Assembly (NCBI RefSeq): GCF_003259155.1 | Contig: NZ_QGMQ01000006.1 | Coordinates: forward strand, 62,001-126,000 | Direction of reading: 5' to 3' | Length of the DNA: 64,000 bases | Origin: Marinimicrobium alkaliphilum | GTDB lineage: Bacteria > Pseudomonadota > Gammaproteobacteria > Pseudomonadales > Cellvibrionaceae | Part shown: in pieces, positions 1-8,516 of the stretch | How the letters are laid out: each line of letters begins with the position of its first letter | How positions within the stretch are numbered: the stretch's first letter is position 1 | The notes under the pieces: generated by a model | What the model saw: the letters and a program-made list of their open reading frames with translations, nothing else | Database searches by the model: none | Told to the model about the DNA's origin: nothing | Translations under genes and position numbers: made by a program

Positions 1-25
1 CCTTTGTTTTTTTGCACATGAATTC

Positions 26-56
26 TCAAAAAGTTGAACCGGCTCATACTTTTTGA
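26..56. promoter_or_regulatory. Inverted repeat and AT-rich leader upstream of tssA
   Basis: The first 232 bases hold no credible gene and are AT-rich compared with the rest of the window. A 9-bp inverted repeat (TCAAAAAGT at 26-34, ACTTTTTGA at 48-56) could be an operator or the terminator of a gene lying before the window. A weak sigma-70-like pair TTGGCG (73-78) and TATTTA (95-100), 16 bases apart, is the best promoter I can find for the type VI operon. No convincing sigma-54 site (GG-N10-GC) is visible. The role is inferred from position only. Confidence 0.3.
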
Positions 57-232
57 AAATTCTTTGTTTAATTTGGCGCAATTTTCTTGTTGTCTATTTA
101 AATAACGAATCTGCTTGTGGTAAGTTTCTGCGCATTGTCATCACTGCAAATCAGCGCCAGCACGCGAAAGACGGAACGGCATCCGCTAGTTAATCAGTCA
201 CTAGAGAAACACAATAGGGATATTGTCAATTC

Positions 233-1345
233 ATGGCCTCAGAACGCGTTATCGACTTAGATGCACTCCTTGCGCCCATCGCCGAAACCACGCCTGCGGG
301 CAATGATCCGCGAGAAGATGCGTCGCCTCAATCGCTCTACCAAACCCTGAAAAGAGAGCGTTCCTCTGCCCGTGCGGCTGAACGAAAAACCGTGCACGAT
401 GGTAACGATCAGGAAGCGGACAGCCATTGGCAGAACGTATTGAGTATGGCCCCGACACTCATTCAGGAGCAGGCAAAAGACCTCGAAGTCGCGAGCTGGC
501 TGACGGAAGCCCTGGTACGCAAGCACGGATTTAGAGGCCTGCGGGATGCATTTGCGTTAATACACGGACTGGTGCAAAACTTCTGGAACGACCTCTACCC
601 CCGCCCGGATGAAGACGGCATCGAAACCCGCGTGGCACCGCTGTCTGGCCTCAACGGCGAAGGTGCCGAAGGTGTCCTGATTGCCCCCATCCGCAAAGTG
701 TCAATCACGGAGGGCAATCCTCCAGCCCCCTTTAGCCTGTGGCAGTATCAGCAGGCGCTGGATATTCAGAAGCTCCCCGACGAAGATGCCCGGCAGACAA
801 AAGAACAGACGCTGGGTTACAGCCTTTACGATATCGAGCGGGCTGTGGCCGAGTCGTCGGACACCTTCTTTATCGAACAACGGGACCATCTTGACGAAGC
901 ATTGGCGCATTATCGCGCCTGTAGCGAGACACTCGACAATCATTGCGGCGCGGAATACGCGCCCCCCGTGCGCAATATTCTCTCGGTGCTGGAAGAGTGT
1001 CGCGGTGCTATGAGTCACCTCGGCAAAGACAAGTATCCGGTTGCCGGAGAACACACGGAAAGTGCCAGTTCCGACGGCGATAAATCCGCCAACAGTGACG
1101 TCCCCGTATCCACAAACCACATCAAGAAGAAAGCGCTCGACCGAGAAGAAGCCTTCCGGCAACTGCGGGAGATTTCCGACTTCTTTCTCAAGACGGAGCC
1201 GCATTCGCCGGTCTCCTACGTGCTTCAGAAAGCGGTCAAGTGGGGCAATATGCGGCTTGATGAGCTGATCGCAGAACTCATCCCCGACTCATCTTCTCGC
1301 GCGCATTACAGCGAGCTGACCGGCGTCGACATTAACGATGACTGA
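233..1345 (+). CDS. tssA: Type VI secretion system baseplate/cap protein TssA
   Basis: TssA helps assemble the T6SS baseplate and prime or cap the growing tail in the cytoplasm. The 370-residue protein has an ImpA-type N-terminal domain: residues 5-30 carry the PIAETTPAGNDPR segment typical of the family, and the conserved core runs to about residue 190. A linker of lower complexity around 270-300 leads to a C-terminal region resembling the oligomerising part of TssA proteins (EEAFRQLREISDFF, then VSYVLQKAVKWG). The start ATG has only a weak upstream AGGGA at a long distance. It is the first gene of the operon in the window and lies 57 bp before tssB. Family assignment is secure; which TssA class it belongs to is less certain. 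Confidence 0.9.
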   Translation: MASERVIDLDALLAPIAETTPAGNDPREDASPQSLYQTLKRERSSARAAERKTVHDGNDQEADSHWQNVLSMAPTLIQEQAKDLEVASWLTEALVRKHGFRGLRDAFALIHGLVQNFWNDLYPRPDEDGIETRVAPLSGLNGEGAEGVLIAPIRKVSITEGNPPAPFSLWQYQQALDIQKLPDEDARQTKEQTLGYSLYDIERAVAESSDTFFIEQRDHLDEALAHYRACSETLDNHCGAEYAPPVRNILSVLEECRGAMSHLGKDKYPVAGEHTESASSDGDKSANSDVPVSTNHIKKKALDREEAFRQLREISDFFLKTEPHSPVSYVLQKAVKWGNMRLDELIAELIPDSSSRAHYSELTGVDINDD

Positions 1346-1402
1346 TGCCTGCTGAACGAAAGGAAACTGAAACTCAATCACAACCCAAGAGGAATAGGGA
1401 TT

Positions 1403-1933
1403 ATGTCCGATAGCATCCACGATAAGCTTAAACGCGTGCGCAAACCGCGCGTACATATTACATACGATGTAGAGACCAACGGCGCAATCGCCGAAAAGGA
1501 GTTGCCTTTTGTGATGGGCGTCATGGGTGACTACTCTGGCGACAATACTGAGGGCAAGAAGTCTCTGAAGGAGCGTAAATTCTCCCAAATTGATCGGGAT
1601 AACTTCAATGACCTGATGGGTAAGATCAACCCAAAACTGAGCTTCAAGGCCGAAAACCGCCTGGAGGGCGATGGCAGCGAGATGAACGTCGACCTCGACT
1701 TCAACCGCATGGAAGACTTCGAACCGCACCGGGTGGTGCAGCAAGTGGAGCCATTGCGAAAGCTGATGGAAACCCGGAACAAGCTGCGCGATCTGCTCAC
1801 CAAGGCAGACCGTTCAGAAGACCTGGAAGCGCTGCTGGAGAACATACTCAGCGATACCGAGGCACTGTCGTCTCTCTCAGGGGAGCTGGGCGTAGGCGAA
1901 ACTGACAAAGAGGAGCAGAAAGATGGCGAGTAA
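1403..1933 (+). CDS. tssB: Type VI secretion contractile sheath small subunit TssB (VipA)
   Basis: TssB pairs with TssC to form the contractile sheath around the Hcp tube. The 176-residue protein has the usual family length. It begins with the hallmark [18 protein letters not shown] and carries [13 protein letters not shown] and the [13 protein letters not shown] segment, all highly conserved in TssB. A clear ribosome-binding site (AAGAGGAATAGGG) precedes the ATG. The last 11 bases overlap the start of tssC, so translation of the two sheath subunits is probably coupled, which fits their 1:1 stoichiometry. Confidence 0.97.
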   Translation: MSDSIHDKLKRVRKPRVHITYDVETNGAIAEKELPFVMGVMGDYSGDNTEGKKSLKERKFSQIDRDNFNDLMGKINPKLSFKAENRLEGDGSEMNVDLDFNRMEDFEPHRVVQQVEPLRKLMETRNKLRDLLTKADRSEDLEALLENILSDTEALSSLSGELGVGETDKEEQKDGE

Positions 1934-3413
1934 CGAAGAAGCCGTTGTAGAACAGCAGGAAGCAGACGTCCAGGAACTCAGCTTCCTTGAACAAGCCATT
2001 ACGGCAACCCGACAGACGCCCGCTGACGAAACCCAGGAGCTGCTTAAGACCCTGGCCCAGGAAGCGATGAACGGCACGGTCAAATGGGACAAGAACCTGA
2101 CTGTCACTATCAACAAAGCCATCAGCGCTGTGGACGAGTTGTTGTCCAAGCAGCTGGCCGCCGTCATGCATCACGAGAAGTTTCAGAAGCTTGAGGGCTC
2201 ATGGCGGGGCCTGAATCACCTGGTGATGAACTCCGAAACCGGCGCCCAGCTGAAAATCCGGATGCTCAATATCAGCAAGAAAGAGCTGGGCAAAGATCTG
2301 GAAAAGGCCGTCGAGTTCGATCAAAGCCAGATATTCAAAAAGATCTACGAGAGCGAGTTTGGCACGGCCGGTGGCCAGCCCTATACCGCACTGATCGGCG
2401 ACTACGAGTTTTCGTCGCACCCGGACGATGTTTCCATGCTGAGCATGATGTCCAACGTCGCGGCAGCGGGTTTCTGCCCCTTCCTGACAGCGTCTTCTCC
2501 CAAGATGTTCGGTTTTGACAACTTCACCGAACTGTCCAAACCCCGGGATCTCGAGAAGATCTTCGATTCCGCCGAATACATCCAGTGGCGCAGCTTCCGT
2601 GACAGCGACGACTCCCGGTTTGTCACTCTGACTATGCCTCGGGTGCTCGCCCGCCTGCCCTATGGCGCCTCCACCAAACCGGTTGAGGCGTTCAACTATG
2701 AAGAAGTGACCGTAGGCGACGACGGCAAACACCTGACTACCGACCACGACGAATACTGCTGGATGAACGCAGCGTACGCTTTGGGAACGGTAATGACCAA
2801 AGCCTTTGCCGAATATGGCTGGTGTACCAGCATCCGCGGCGCCGAGGGCGGCGGTCGTGTCGACGGCTTGCCGAGCCATACCTTCGTCAGCGATGATGGC
2901 GATATCGATCAGAAGTGCCCCACCGAAATCGGCATCACCGACCGTCGCGAAGCAGAGTTGAGCAAACTCGGCTTCCTGCCGCTGTGCCACTACAAAAGTA
3001 CCGATTACGCGGTATTCTTTGGTGCCCAGACGGCGCAGCGTCCCCCCAAATTTGACGATCCCGAAGCCAGCGCCAACGCCGCCATCTCGGCTCGCCTGCC
3101 CTACATCATGGCAACATCCCGTATCGCTCACTTTCTGAAAGTGATGGCACGGGACAAGATCGGCTCTTTCATGGAGGCCGGAGAAGCCGAGGAATGGCTC
3201 AACAACTGGATCAGCAACTATGTGAACGGCAGCCCCGGTGCAAGTGCGGAGATGAAAGCGCGCTTCCCGCTCGCCGAAGCTCATGTCGAAGTGAAGGAAG
3301 TGCCGGGACAGCCGGGCGTTTTTAACGCGGTTGCCTGGATGCGCCCCTGGCTGCAAATGGAGGAGCTGACGGCTTCTCTGCGCCTGGTCGCAAATATCCC
3401 GAAAGCGGGTTAA
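1923..3413 (+). CDS. tssC: Type VI secretion contractile sheath large subunit TssC (VipB)
   Basis: This is the large sheath subunit, partner of TssB, carrying the ClpV-accessible sheath body. The 496-residue length is standard. Recognisable family segments include WRGLNHLV near residue 97, [17 protein letters not shown] around 132, [11 protein letters not shown], the [11 protein letters not shown] stretch and [16 protein letters not shown] near the C-terminus. The ATG lies inside the end of tssB. A strong stem-loop follows the stop codon (3422-3443) and separates this gene from a second, diverged tssC-like gene. Confidence 0.97.
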   Translation: MASNEEAVVEQQEADVQELSFLEQAITATRQTPADETQELLKTLAQEAMNGTVKWDKNLTVTINKAISAVDELLSKQLAAVMHHEKFQKLEGSWRGLNHLVMNSETGAQLKIRMLNISKKELGKDLEKAVEFDQSQIFKKIYESEFGTAGGQPYTALIGDYEFSSHPDDVSMLSMMSNVAAAGFCPFLTASSPKMFGFDNFTELSKPRDLEKIFDSAEYIQWRSFRDSDDSRFVTLTMPRVLARLPYGASTKPVEAFNYEEVTVGDDGKHLTTDHDEYCWMNAAYALGTVMTKAFAEYGWCTSIRGAEGGGRVDGLPSHTFVSDDGDIDQKCPTEIGITDRREAELSKLGFLPLCHYKSTDYAVFFGAQTAQRPPKFDDPEASANAAISARLPYIMATSRIAHFLKVMARDKIGSFMEAGEAEEWLNNWISNYVNGSPGASAEMKARFPLAEAHVEVKEVPGQPGVFNAVAWMRPWLQMEELTASLRLVANIPKAG

Positions 3414-3421
3414 CGCTCGAT

Positions 3422-3443
3422 CCGGCGGCCTCCGGGCCGCCGG
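3422..3443 (+). other. Intercistronic GC-rich stem-loop after tssC
   Basis: A perfect 9-bp stem, CCGGCGGCC / GGCCGCCGG, closes on a TCCG tetraloop 9 bases after the tssC stop. There is no following T-run, so it does not look like a full intrinsic terminator. It may stabilise or bound the upstream tssBC message, whose products are needed in high amounts. The structure is seen directly; its function is inferred. Confidence 0.6.
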
Positions 3444-3504
3444 TCTAGGTGTGTACTCTACCCCCATAGGGACCGGAAGGATTCTTAAGAGACCCGAACG
3501 CGCA

Positions 3505-5019
3505 ATGTCAAATCACGTCACGGAAGCAACCCTATCTGGATCACGCTCGAGTCCGACGATTAGCCTGGATGCCTTGCTGGCACGACAGGCGTCTCTGTCC
3601 GGGCTGGATGACTTTCTGCATGAACCCGACGCGCTAAAGGCGCTGCACTATTTTCTGATGGAAGTGACACCGCTTGAGCCTCCGCAGACCACGCAGGACA
3701 TCCGGGCGACGATCATGCGCTCGATTGCGCGCATCGATAAAGCGATTAGCGATCAGATCAACGCCATCATTCATCACCGCCAATTTCAGGCGCTGGAAGC
3801 CAGCTGGCGAGGCCTTTGGTACTTGGTGGTTCAGGCTCAGGACGCCCGCAACATAAAGATCAAAGTGCTCGACATCACCTGGACTGAGGTGAGCCGTGAT
3901 ATCGACAAGGCGCTAGATTTTGATCAAAGTCAGCTTTTTCACAAGATCTACAGCAGTGAGTACGGCCACCCCGGCGGCGAGCCATTTGGCGTATTGATCG
4001 GTGACTACCAGATCAGCCACCGGCCCTCTGCGCGCCATCCCCTCGACGACATCGCGACGCTGGAAGGTATTGCTCAGATTGCGGCGGCGTCTTTCGCGCC
4101 CTTTATCGCAGGCGCATCCCCGGAGTTGTTCGGTATCGATGACTTCGAAACTCTGGGACAGCCCCTCAACCTCGAGACCATCTTTTCGCAGGACGAGTAC
4201 ATCCGCTGGCGCAGCCTACGCGCCAAGGCCGACGCCCGTTTTCTGGGCCTGGCGCTACCGCGCACCCTGATGCGCCTGCCCTACCGAAAGCGTCACGGCA
4301 GCTACAAAGGCGTGCCGTTTAGTGAGCAGAGTGCGGAACGCGGCGGCGAGGGGTACTGTTGGGGCAACGCCGCTTTTGCTTTCGGCGGCGTACTCATTCG
4401 GGAGTTCGCCAACGTCGGGTGGTTTGGCCACATTCGCGGGGTACCCCGGGACCAGCTCGGAGGCGGCCTGGTTACGACGCTACCCGTCGATACCTTTGAC
4501 ACGGACAGCGGTATGCTCGCGGCCAAGCCAATAACCGATGTGATCATTACTGATCGGCGTGAGCGCGAGCTGAGCGAATTGGGATTTGTCCCTCTGTGCC
4601 AGTGTTTCCAGGCGCCCTTTGCTGCCTTCTACAGTAACGCGTCAATCCAGAAGCCTTCGCTCACGGGAGAGAGGCAAGTCAACGCGCGTCTATCTGCCAT
4701 GCTCCAACATGTCCTGTGCGGCTCTCGGGTAGCGCACTATATCAAAGTCATGATCCGCGACAAGATCGGCTCATTTATCACACCCGATGCTTGCGAAGAC
4801 TTTCTGCGCCAGTGGCTTTTTCGCTACACCACAGGTCGCGAGGACCTTGAATGGGAGGAGCAGGCGCGCTATCCGCTGCGCGAAGCGGCGGTCAAAGTCA
4901 ACGAGCACCCAGAGCGTCCCGGTCAGTACGTCTGCGTCATACATTTGGTACCCCACTATCAGGTCGACCAAATGGTATCGGAGTTGGAATTGGTGACCGA
5001 GCTGGTTCAATCCAGCTAA
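3505..5019 (+). CDS. Second TssC-family sheath-like protein (ImpD position)
   Basis: This 504-residue protein is a clear TssC paralogue. It shares the WRGLWYLV, FDQSQLFHKIYSSEYG, EYIRWRSLR, GYCWGNAAFAFGG and IRDKIGSF blocks with the preceding gene but is diverged elsewhere. Rhizobium-type imp loci likewise carry two TssC-like genes, impC and impD, before the tssE gene, and this gene sits in the impD position. Whether it joins the sheath, caps it or has another role is not known to me. I chose ATG 3505 because an upstream in-frame ATG at 3451 lacks a ribosome-binding site and adds residues that do not look conserved. It lies 23 bp before tssE. Confidence 0.88.
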   Translation: MSNHVTEATLSGSRSSPTISLDALLARQASLSGLDDFLHEPDALKALHYFLMEVTPLEPPQTTQDIRATIMRSIARIDKAISDQINAIIHHRQFQALEASWRGLWYLVVQAQDARNIKIKVLDITWTEVSRDIDKALDFDQSQLFHKIYSSEYGHPGGEPFGVLIGDYQISHRPSARHPLDDIATLEGIAQIAAASFAPFIAGASPELFGIDDFETLGQPLNLETIFSQDEYIRWRSLRAKADARFLGLALPRTLMRLPYRKRHGSYKGVPFSEQSAERGGEGYCWGNAAFAFGGVLIREFANVGWFGHIRGVPRDQLGGGLVTTLPVDTFDTDSGMLAAKPITDVIITDRRERELSELGFVPLCQCFQAPFAAFYSNASIQKPSLTGERQVNARLSAMLQHVLCGSRVAHYIKVMIRDKIGSFITPDACEDFLRQWLFRYTTGREDLEWEEQARYPLREAAVKVNEHPERPGQYVCVIHLVPHYQVDQMVSELELVTELVQSS

Positions 5020-5042
5020 CCGAGTGACTCAAAGGACACGCC

Positions 5043-5540
5043 ATGATTGCAACGAGCAAGAAAAAGAACCTCCGCCCGTCAATTCTCGATCGATTGATCG
5101 ATCTGGAGCCGGACGCCCACAGAGATCACAATCTCGACCGCCACCAACACCTGACTGAGCTACGTCAAAGTGTCCGCCGGGACCTGGAAAATCTGTTGAA
5201 TGCCCGCTACCGGGTTATCGCGCCGGGTGACGACTACCCGCAGCTCGATCAATCGCTGCTCAATTATGGGCTCCCCGACCTGGCGACGGTAAACATCGCC
5301 GATACCGAGAAGAAACAACGCTTCGTCAGGGATCTCGAGCGCACGCTACGCGACTATGAGCCGCGCTTTAAAAGCGTCAAAGTTGCGCACCTCGACAATC
5401 GCGACGCCACTGACCGCACCTTGCGGTTTCGTATCGACGCCGTGCTCTGGGCCGACCCGGCGCCCCAAACCGTCATTTTCGATTCCATTCTCGAGCCCGT
5501 TTCCCGGTCAGTGAATGTGCAGGAGTTTTCCCATGGCTGA
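5043..5540 (+). CDS. tssE: Type VI secretion baseplate wedge protein TssE (gp25-like)
   Basis: TssE is the baseplate wedge protein homologous to phage T4 gp25 and is needed for sheath polymerisation. The 165-residue protein has the expected SILDRLIDLEPD start, the LRQSVRRDLENLLNAR helix and the strongly conserved LNYGLPDL motif near residue 78. The C-terminal half (RTLRDYEPRFKSVKV to the FRIDAVLW strand) matches the gp25 fold. The start ATG is preceded by AAAGGA. Its end overlaps the true start of tssF by 8 bases, indicating coupled translation. Confidence 0.94.
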   Translation: MIATSKKKNLRPSILDRLIDLEPDAHRDHNLDRHQHLTELRQSVRRDLENLLNARYRVIAPGDDYPQLDQSLLNYGLPDLATVNIADTEKKQRFVRDLERTLRDYEPRFKSVKVAHLDNRDATDRTLRFRIDAVLWADPAPQTVIFDSILEPVSRSVNVQEFSHG

Positions 5541-7359
5541 CGAACTGTTGCCTTACTATGAAAAAGAGCTCGCGTTTATCCGGCAGATGGGTGCCGAGTT
5601 CGCCAAGGAGAACCCCAAAATTGCGAGCCGCCTGGGCATCAACACCGACACCATCGAGGATCCGCATGTATCCCGGTTAGTCGAAAGTGTGGCCTATCTG
5701 AACGCACGCATCCAACACCGGCTTGACGACGATTTTCCGGAGCTCAGCGATTCGCTACTCAACACGTTGTTTCCGCATTATCAGCGCCCCATCCCTTCGA
5801 TGGCGATTGCCTGCTTTGAACCGGATCCCGAACAACTGGAAGCGACTTTTACGCTGGCCAAAGGTACCCTGCTTGAGACCAAGTCGTTTAAAGGTGAGAC
5901 CTGCCGGTTCACCACAGCCTATGACACCGAACTGGTTCCGGCACAGGTCGCTTCGGCCCAACTGATGGGCCGTCCATTTTCGACACCCGGGTCGGATGCG
6001 GTGCGCAGTGCCGCCAGTGTATTGAAACTCCGCCTGAGCGCCCACTTTGACGAGAGCGACTTGCAACAGGTCATGCCAGAGCGCCTGCGCCTCTACCTCA
6101 AGGGCCAGCCTCAACATATTCATCCACTCTACGAGCTGCTGATAAACCGCTGCGAGAATGTCGTTATCAGCGCGGGACATGGCACCGGCGAAAGCGTTTT
6201 CCTAGGCAAGGACGCGGTTAAAGCGGTGGGTTTTGAAGCCGATCAGGGTTTACTGCCCTACCCGGACAATGCCTTCATTGGCTACCGGCTACTCACCGAG
6301 TACTTTGCCTTCCCTGAAAAGTTCATGTTCGTCGATATCCAGGGGCTTGACCTTGAGCGCCTGAAAGGCCCGCTTCCACATCTTGATATCTATATTTATC
6401 TGAGCGATGCAGACGTCGAGCTCGAACACAATGTCGACGCGACGACCTTTGTGCTCGGATGCACCCCGGTGGTCAATCTATTCGAGCACCAGACCGACCC
6501 CATCGAAGTCGATCACCGGCATCACGAGTACCAGATCATTCCTGATGTGCGACGCCCCAGCGGCTACGAGGTGTACTCGGTTGATGAGGTCATCGCCGCT
6601 GACCCTTACGGCAAAACGGCCACCTACCGGGCTTTCTACGGCCTCAATCACGACCGAGCCTACCATGAAGATCAGGTATTCTGGTACGCGCGCCGGGAGC
6701 ACGCCAAGGCTAAGCCGCAAGAGCGTGACGAAGGTACCGACGTGTACCTGAGCCTGGTTGACCTTGACTTCCAGCCCGGCAATGCCATCAATAAGACCCT
6801 GATGGTGAAGACCACCTGCAGCAACCGGGATCAGCCTGCGCGGCTACCTTTTAGCGCGCGCGAACCGGCTCTGCAATGCGTCGATGCCAGTCCGCCCACG
6901 AAACGGATTCGCTGTCTGACCCAGCCCACTGAGAGCATTCGTCCACCGTTGGGTAACGGCGCTCGCTGGCGCCTGATTTCCCACCTGCAACTCAATCAAC
7001 GTTCTATCGCCGGAGACGGTGCCACCGAGGCCCTGCAGGAAATGCTCAGACTCTACGACTTCCAGCAAAACTCGGCCCACCGTTCGCTGATTGAAGCTAT
7101 CGACAATGTTCAGGTACGTCCGGTTAACGCGCCCATTCAGGTGGCCGGCCGACCAACCCTGTGCCGGGGAATGGAAGTCACCGTAACTGTGGATGACCGC
7201 CTGCTCGCAGGTATCAGCCTGTGTCTGTTCACCCAGGTCCTCGAGCAGTTTTTCGCACTCTACTGCTCGCTCAACTCCTTTAGCCGCTTACGGGTCAGAC
7301 GAAAGCAGCAGGATGGCTTCTATAAAGAGTGTCCGGTGCGCATAGGCGTTCAATCATGA
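5533..7359 (+). CDS. tssF: Type VI secretion baseplate protein TssF (VasA/ImpG)
   Basis: TssF forms the main body of the T6SS baseplate wedge together with TssG and TssE. The protein, 608 residues from the preferred start at 5533, begins LLPYYEKELAFIRQMGAEFA, a highly conserved TssF opening. It carries the family's DDDFPELSDSLL and LFPHYQRPIPSM blocks. The start at 5533 is favoured over one 18 bases upstream because the conserved N-terminus begins there and GGAG precedes it. Its stop overlaps the tssG start as ATGA, a standard coupling arrangement. Confidence 0.95.
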   Translation: MADELLPYYEKELAFIRQMGAEFAKENPKIASRLGINTDTIEDPHVSRLVESVAYLNARIQHRLDDDFPELSDSLLNTLFPHYQRPIPSMAIACFEPDPEQLEATFTLAKGTLLETKSFKGETCRFTTAYDTELVPAQVASAQLMGRPFSTPGSDAVRSAASVLKLRLSAHFDESDLQQVMPERLRLYLKGQPQHIHPLYELLINRCENVVISAGHGTGESVFLGKDAVKAVGFEADQGLLPYPDNAFIGYRLLTEYFAFPEKFMFVDIQGLDLERLKGPLPHLDIYIYLSDADVELEHNVDATTFVLGCTPVVNLFEHQTDPIEVDHRHHEYQIIPDVRRPSGYEVYSVDEVIAADPYGKTATYRAFYGLNHDRAYHEDQVFWYARREHAKAKPQERDEGTDVYLSLVDLDFQPGNAINKTLMVKTTCSNRDQPARLPFSAREPALQCVDASPPTKRIRCLTQPTESIRPPLGNGARWRLISHLQLNQRSIAGDGATEALQEMLRLYDFQQNSAHRSLIEAIDNVQVRPVNAPIQVAGRPTLCRGMEVTVTVDDRLLAGISLCLFTQVLEQFFALYCSLNSFSRLRVRRKQQDGFYKECPVRIGVQS

Positions 7360-8504
7360 ACCTGCTACGGGAACTGCAGCGCCGGCCGGAGAACTTCAGC
7401 TTTCTACAGAGCATGCGTCTGCTCGAATACGCCGGGCGTGAACGGGATCCCGACGGCGCCACCCTGCCTCGTCACCACCGGGTAGGCACCGGAGTTGACA
7501 CCCGCCCGCCCACCAAAGAGCCCGTGCGCCTGCATGGCCACCATAGCCTCGGTTTTCCGCACGCCGAAGTCGGCGGCGTGACTGAGCGCAATGGCCAATG
7601 GCGACTCCAAGCCAATGTCATGAGCCTGGGCGGACCGCTGGGGCCCTTACCGTTCCACTACACCGAGCTCGTCCTCGCACGTCAGAAAGCCAAAGACCCG
7701 GCGTTGATGCAGTTCCTGGACCTGTTCAACCACCGAGCGGCGTCGCTGTTCTGGCGAGCGGCCAGTAAATACAAGTTGCCTCTGGCATACGAACGCGCAC
7801 GCCGTTACAGCAAAGATAACCCACACATCGCCGACAGGCATACCGAAGTTCTGCTCTCACTGATGGGACTTTCGCCGCGGTTGCTGCGCGATCACCCTAC
7901 CGTGCCTGCCGAGTCGCTGATTCACTACGGTGGACTGTTGACACAGAAAGTCAGAACCGCCAGCAACCTCAAGCAGATCATCGGCAGCCGTTTTAAAATT
8001 CCCGTTCAGATTGAAGAGTTTTCCGGCACCTGGTGTGAGGTGCTGCAGGATATGCGCTGTCAGCTGCCCTCTAAAACAGTACCCAAAGGCCGAAACAACC
8101 AGCTCGGACGCTCGACCCTACTCGGTCAGAAATCGTGGCTCGCTCAGAATAAAATCGGCATTAAACTCGGGCCACTTGATCGGGCGCAGTACCGGCGTTT
8201 TGCTCCCGACAGTCAGGCCCTTGCCGAGCTGCGGGCGCTGGCCGCACTTTATCTTGGGCCGGAAAACGATTTCGAACTCGTGCTCGATGTGCGTGCCGAC
8301 GCGTTGCCCACACAGCTGCGGCTGGGCACCGCTCAACCTTATCAGCTGGGCTGGAATTCACGCCTGCCGCCGAGCATTTACCGAACCGAGGACCCGCACG
8401 CGAGTCAACGGGTGCCCTTATCGCCAGAGCACATCGCCACCCCCAGTAAACACCACCAATCGTCCGCGCCCGACAGCGCGGCGGAAGGCCACAAAGCCGC
8501 TTAA
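7356..8504 (+). CDS. tssG: Type VI secretion baseplate protein TssG (VasB/ImpH)
   Basis: TssG is the wedge partner of TssF (two TssF to one TssG in known baseplates). The 382-residue protein begins with the typical PENFSFLQSMRLLEYA segment. It has the GPLGPLPFHYTE motif near residue 97 and the FLDLFNHRAASLFWRA stretch that is diagnostic for TssG. The start is the ATG in the ATGA overlap with the end of tssF; the reading frame stays open for 27 bases further upstream, but that start lies deep inside tssF. The C-terminal 40 residues are proline- and histidine-rich and probably disordered. tssH follows after 12 bp. Confidence 0.94.
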   Translation: MNLLRELQRRPENFSFLQSMRLLEYAGRERDPDGATLPRHHRVGTGVDTRPPTKEPVRLHGHHSLGFPHAEVGGVTERNGQWRLQANVMSLGGPLGPLPFHYTELVLARQKAKDPALMQFLDLFNHRAASLFWRAASKYKLPLAYERARRYSKDNPHIADRHTEVLLSLMGLSPRLLRDHPTVPAESLIHYGGLLTQKVRTASNLKQIIGSRFKIPVQIEEFSGTWCEVLQDMRCQLPSKTVPKGRNNQLGRSTLLGQKSWLAQNKIGIKLGPLDRAQYRRFAPDSQALAELRALAALYLGPENDFELVLDVRADALPTQLRLGTAQPYQLGWNSRLPPSIYRTEDPHASQRVPLSPEHIATPSKHHQSSAPDSAAEGHKAA

Positions 8505-8516
8505 CAAGGAGCACTC

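Noticed and set aside
1-232. Sigma-54 promoter before tssA
   Set aside because: TTGGCGCAATTTTCTTGT recalls the -24 element, but the GC dinucleotide needed 10 bases later is absent.
2199-3467. 422-codon open frame antisense to tssC
   Set aside because: Shadow of a conserved coding region; no recognised motif.
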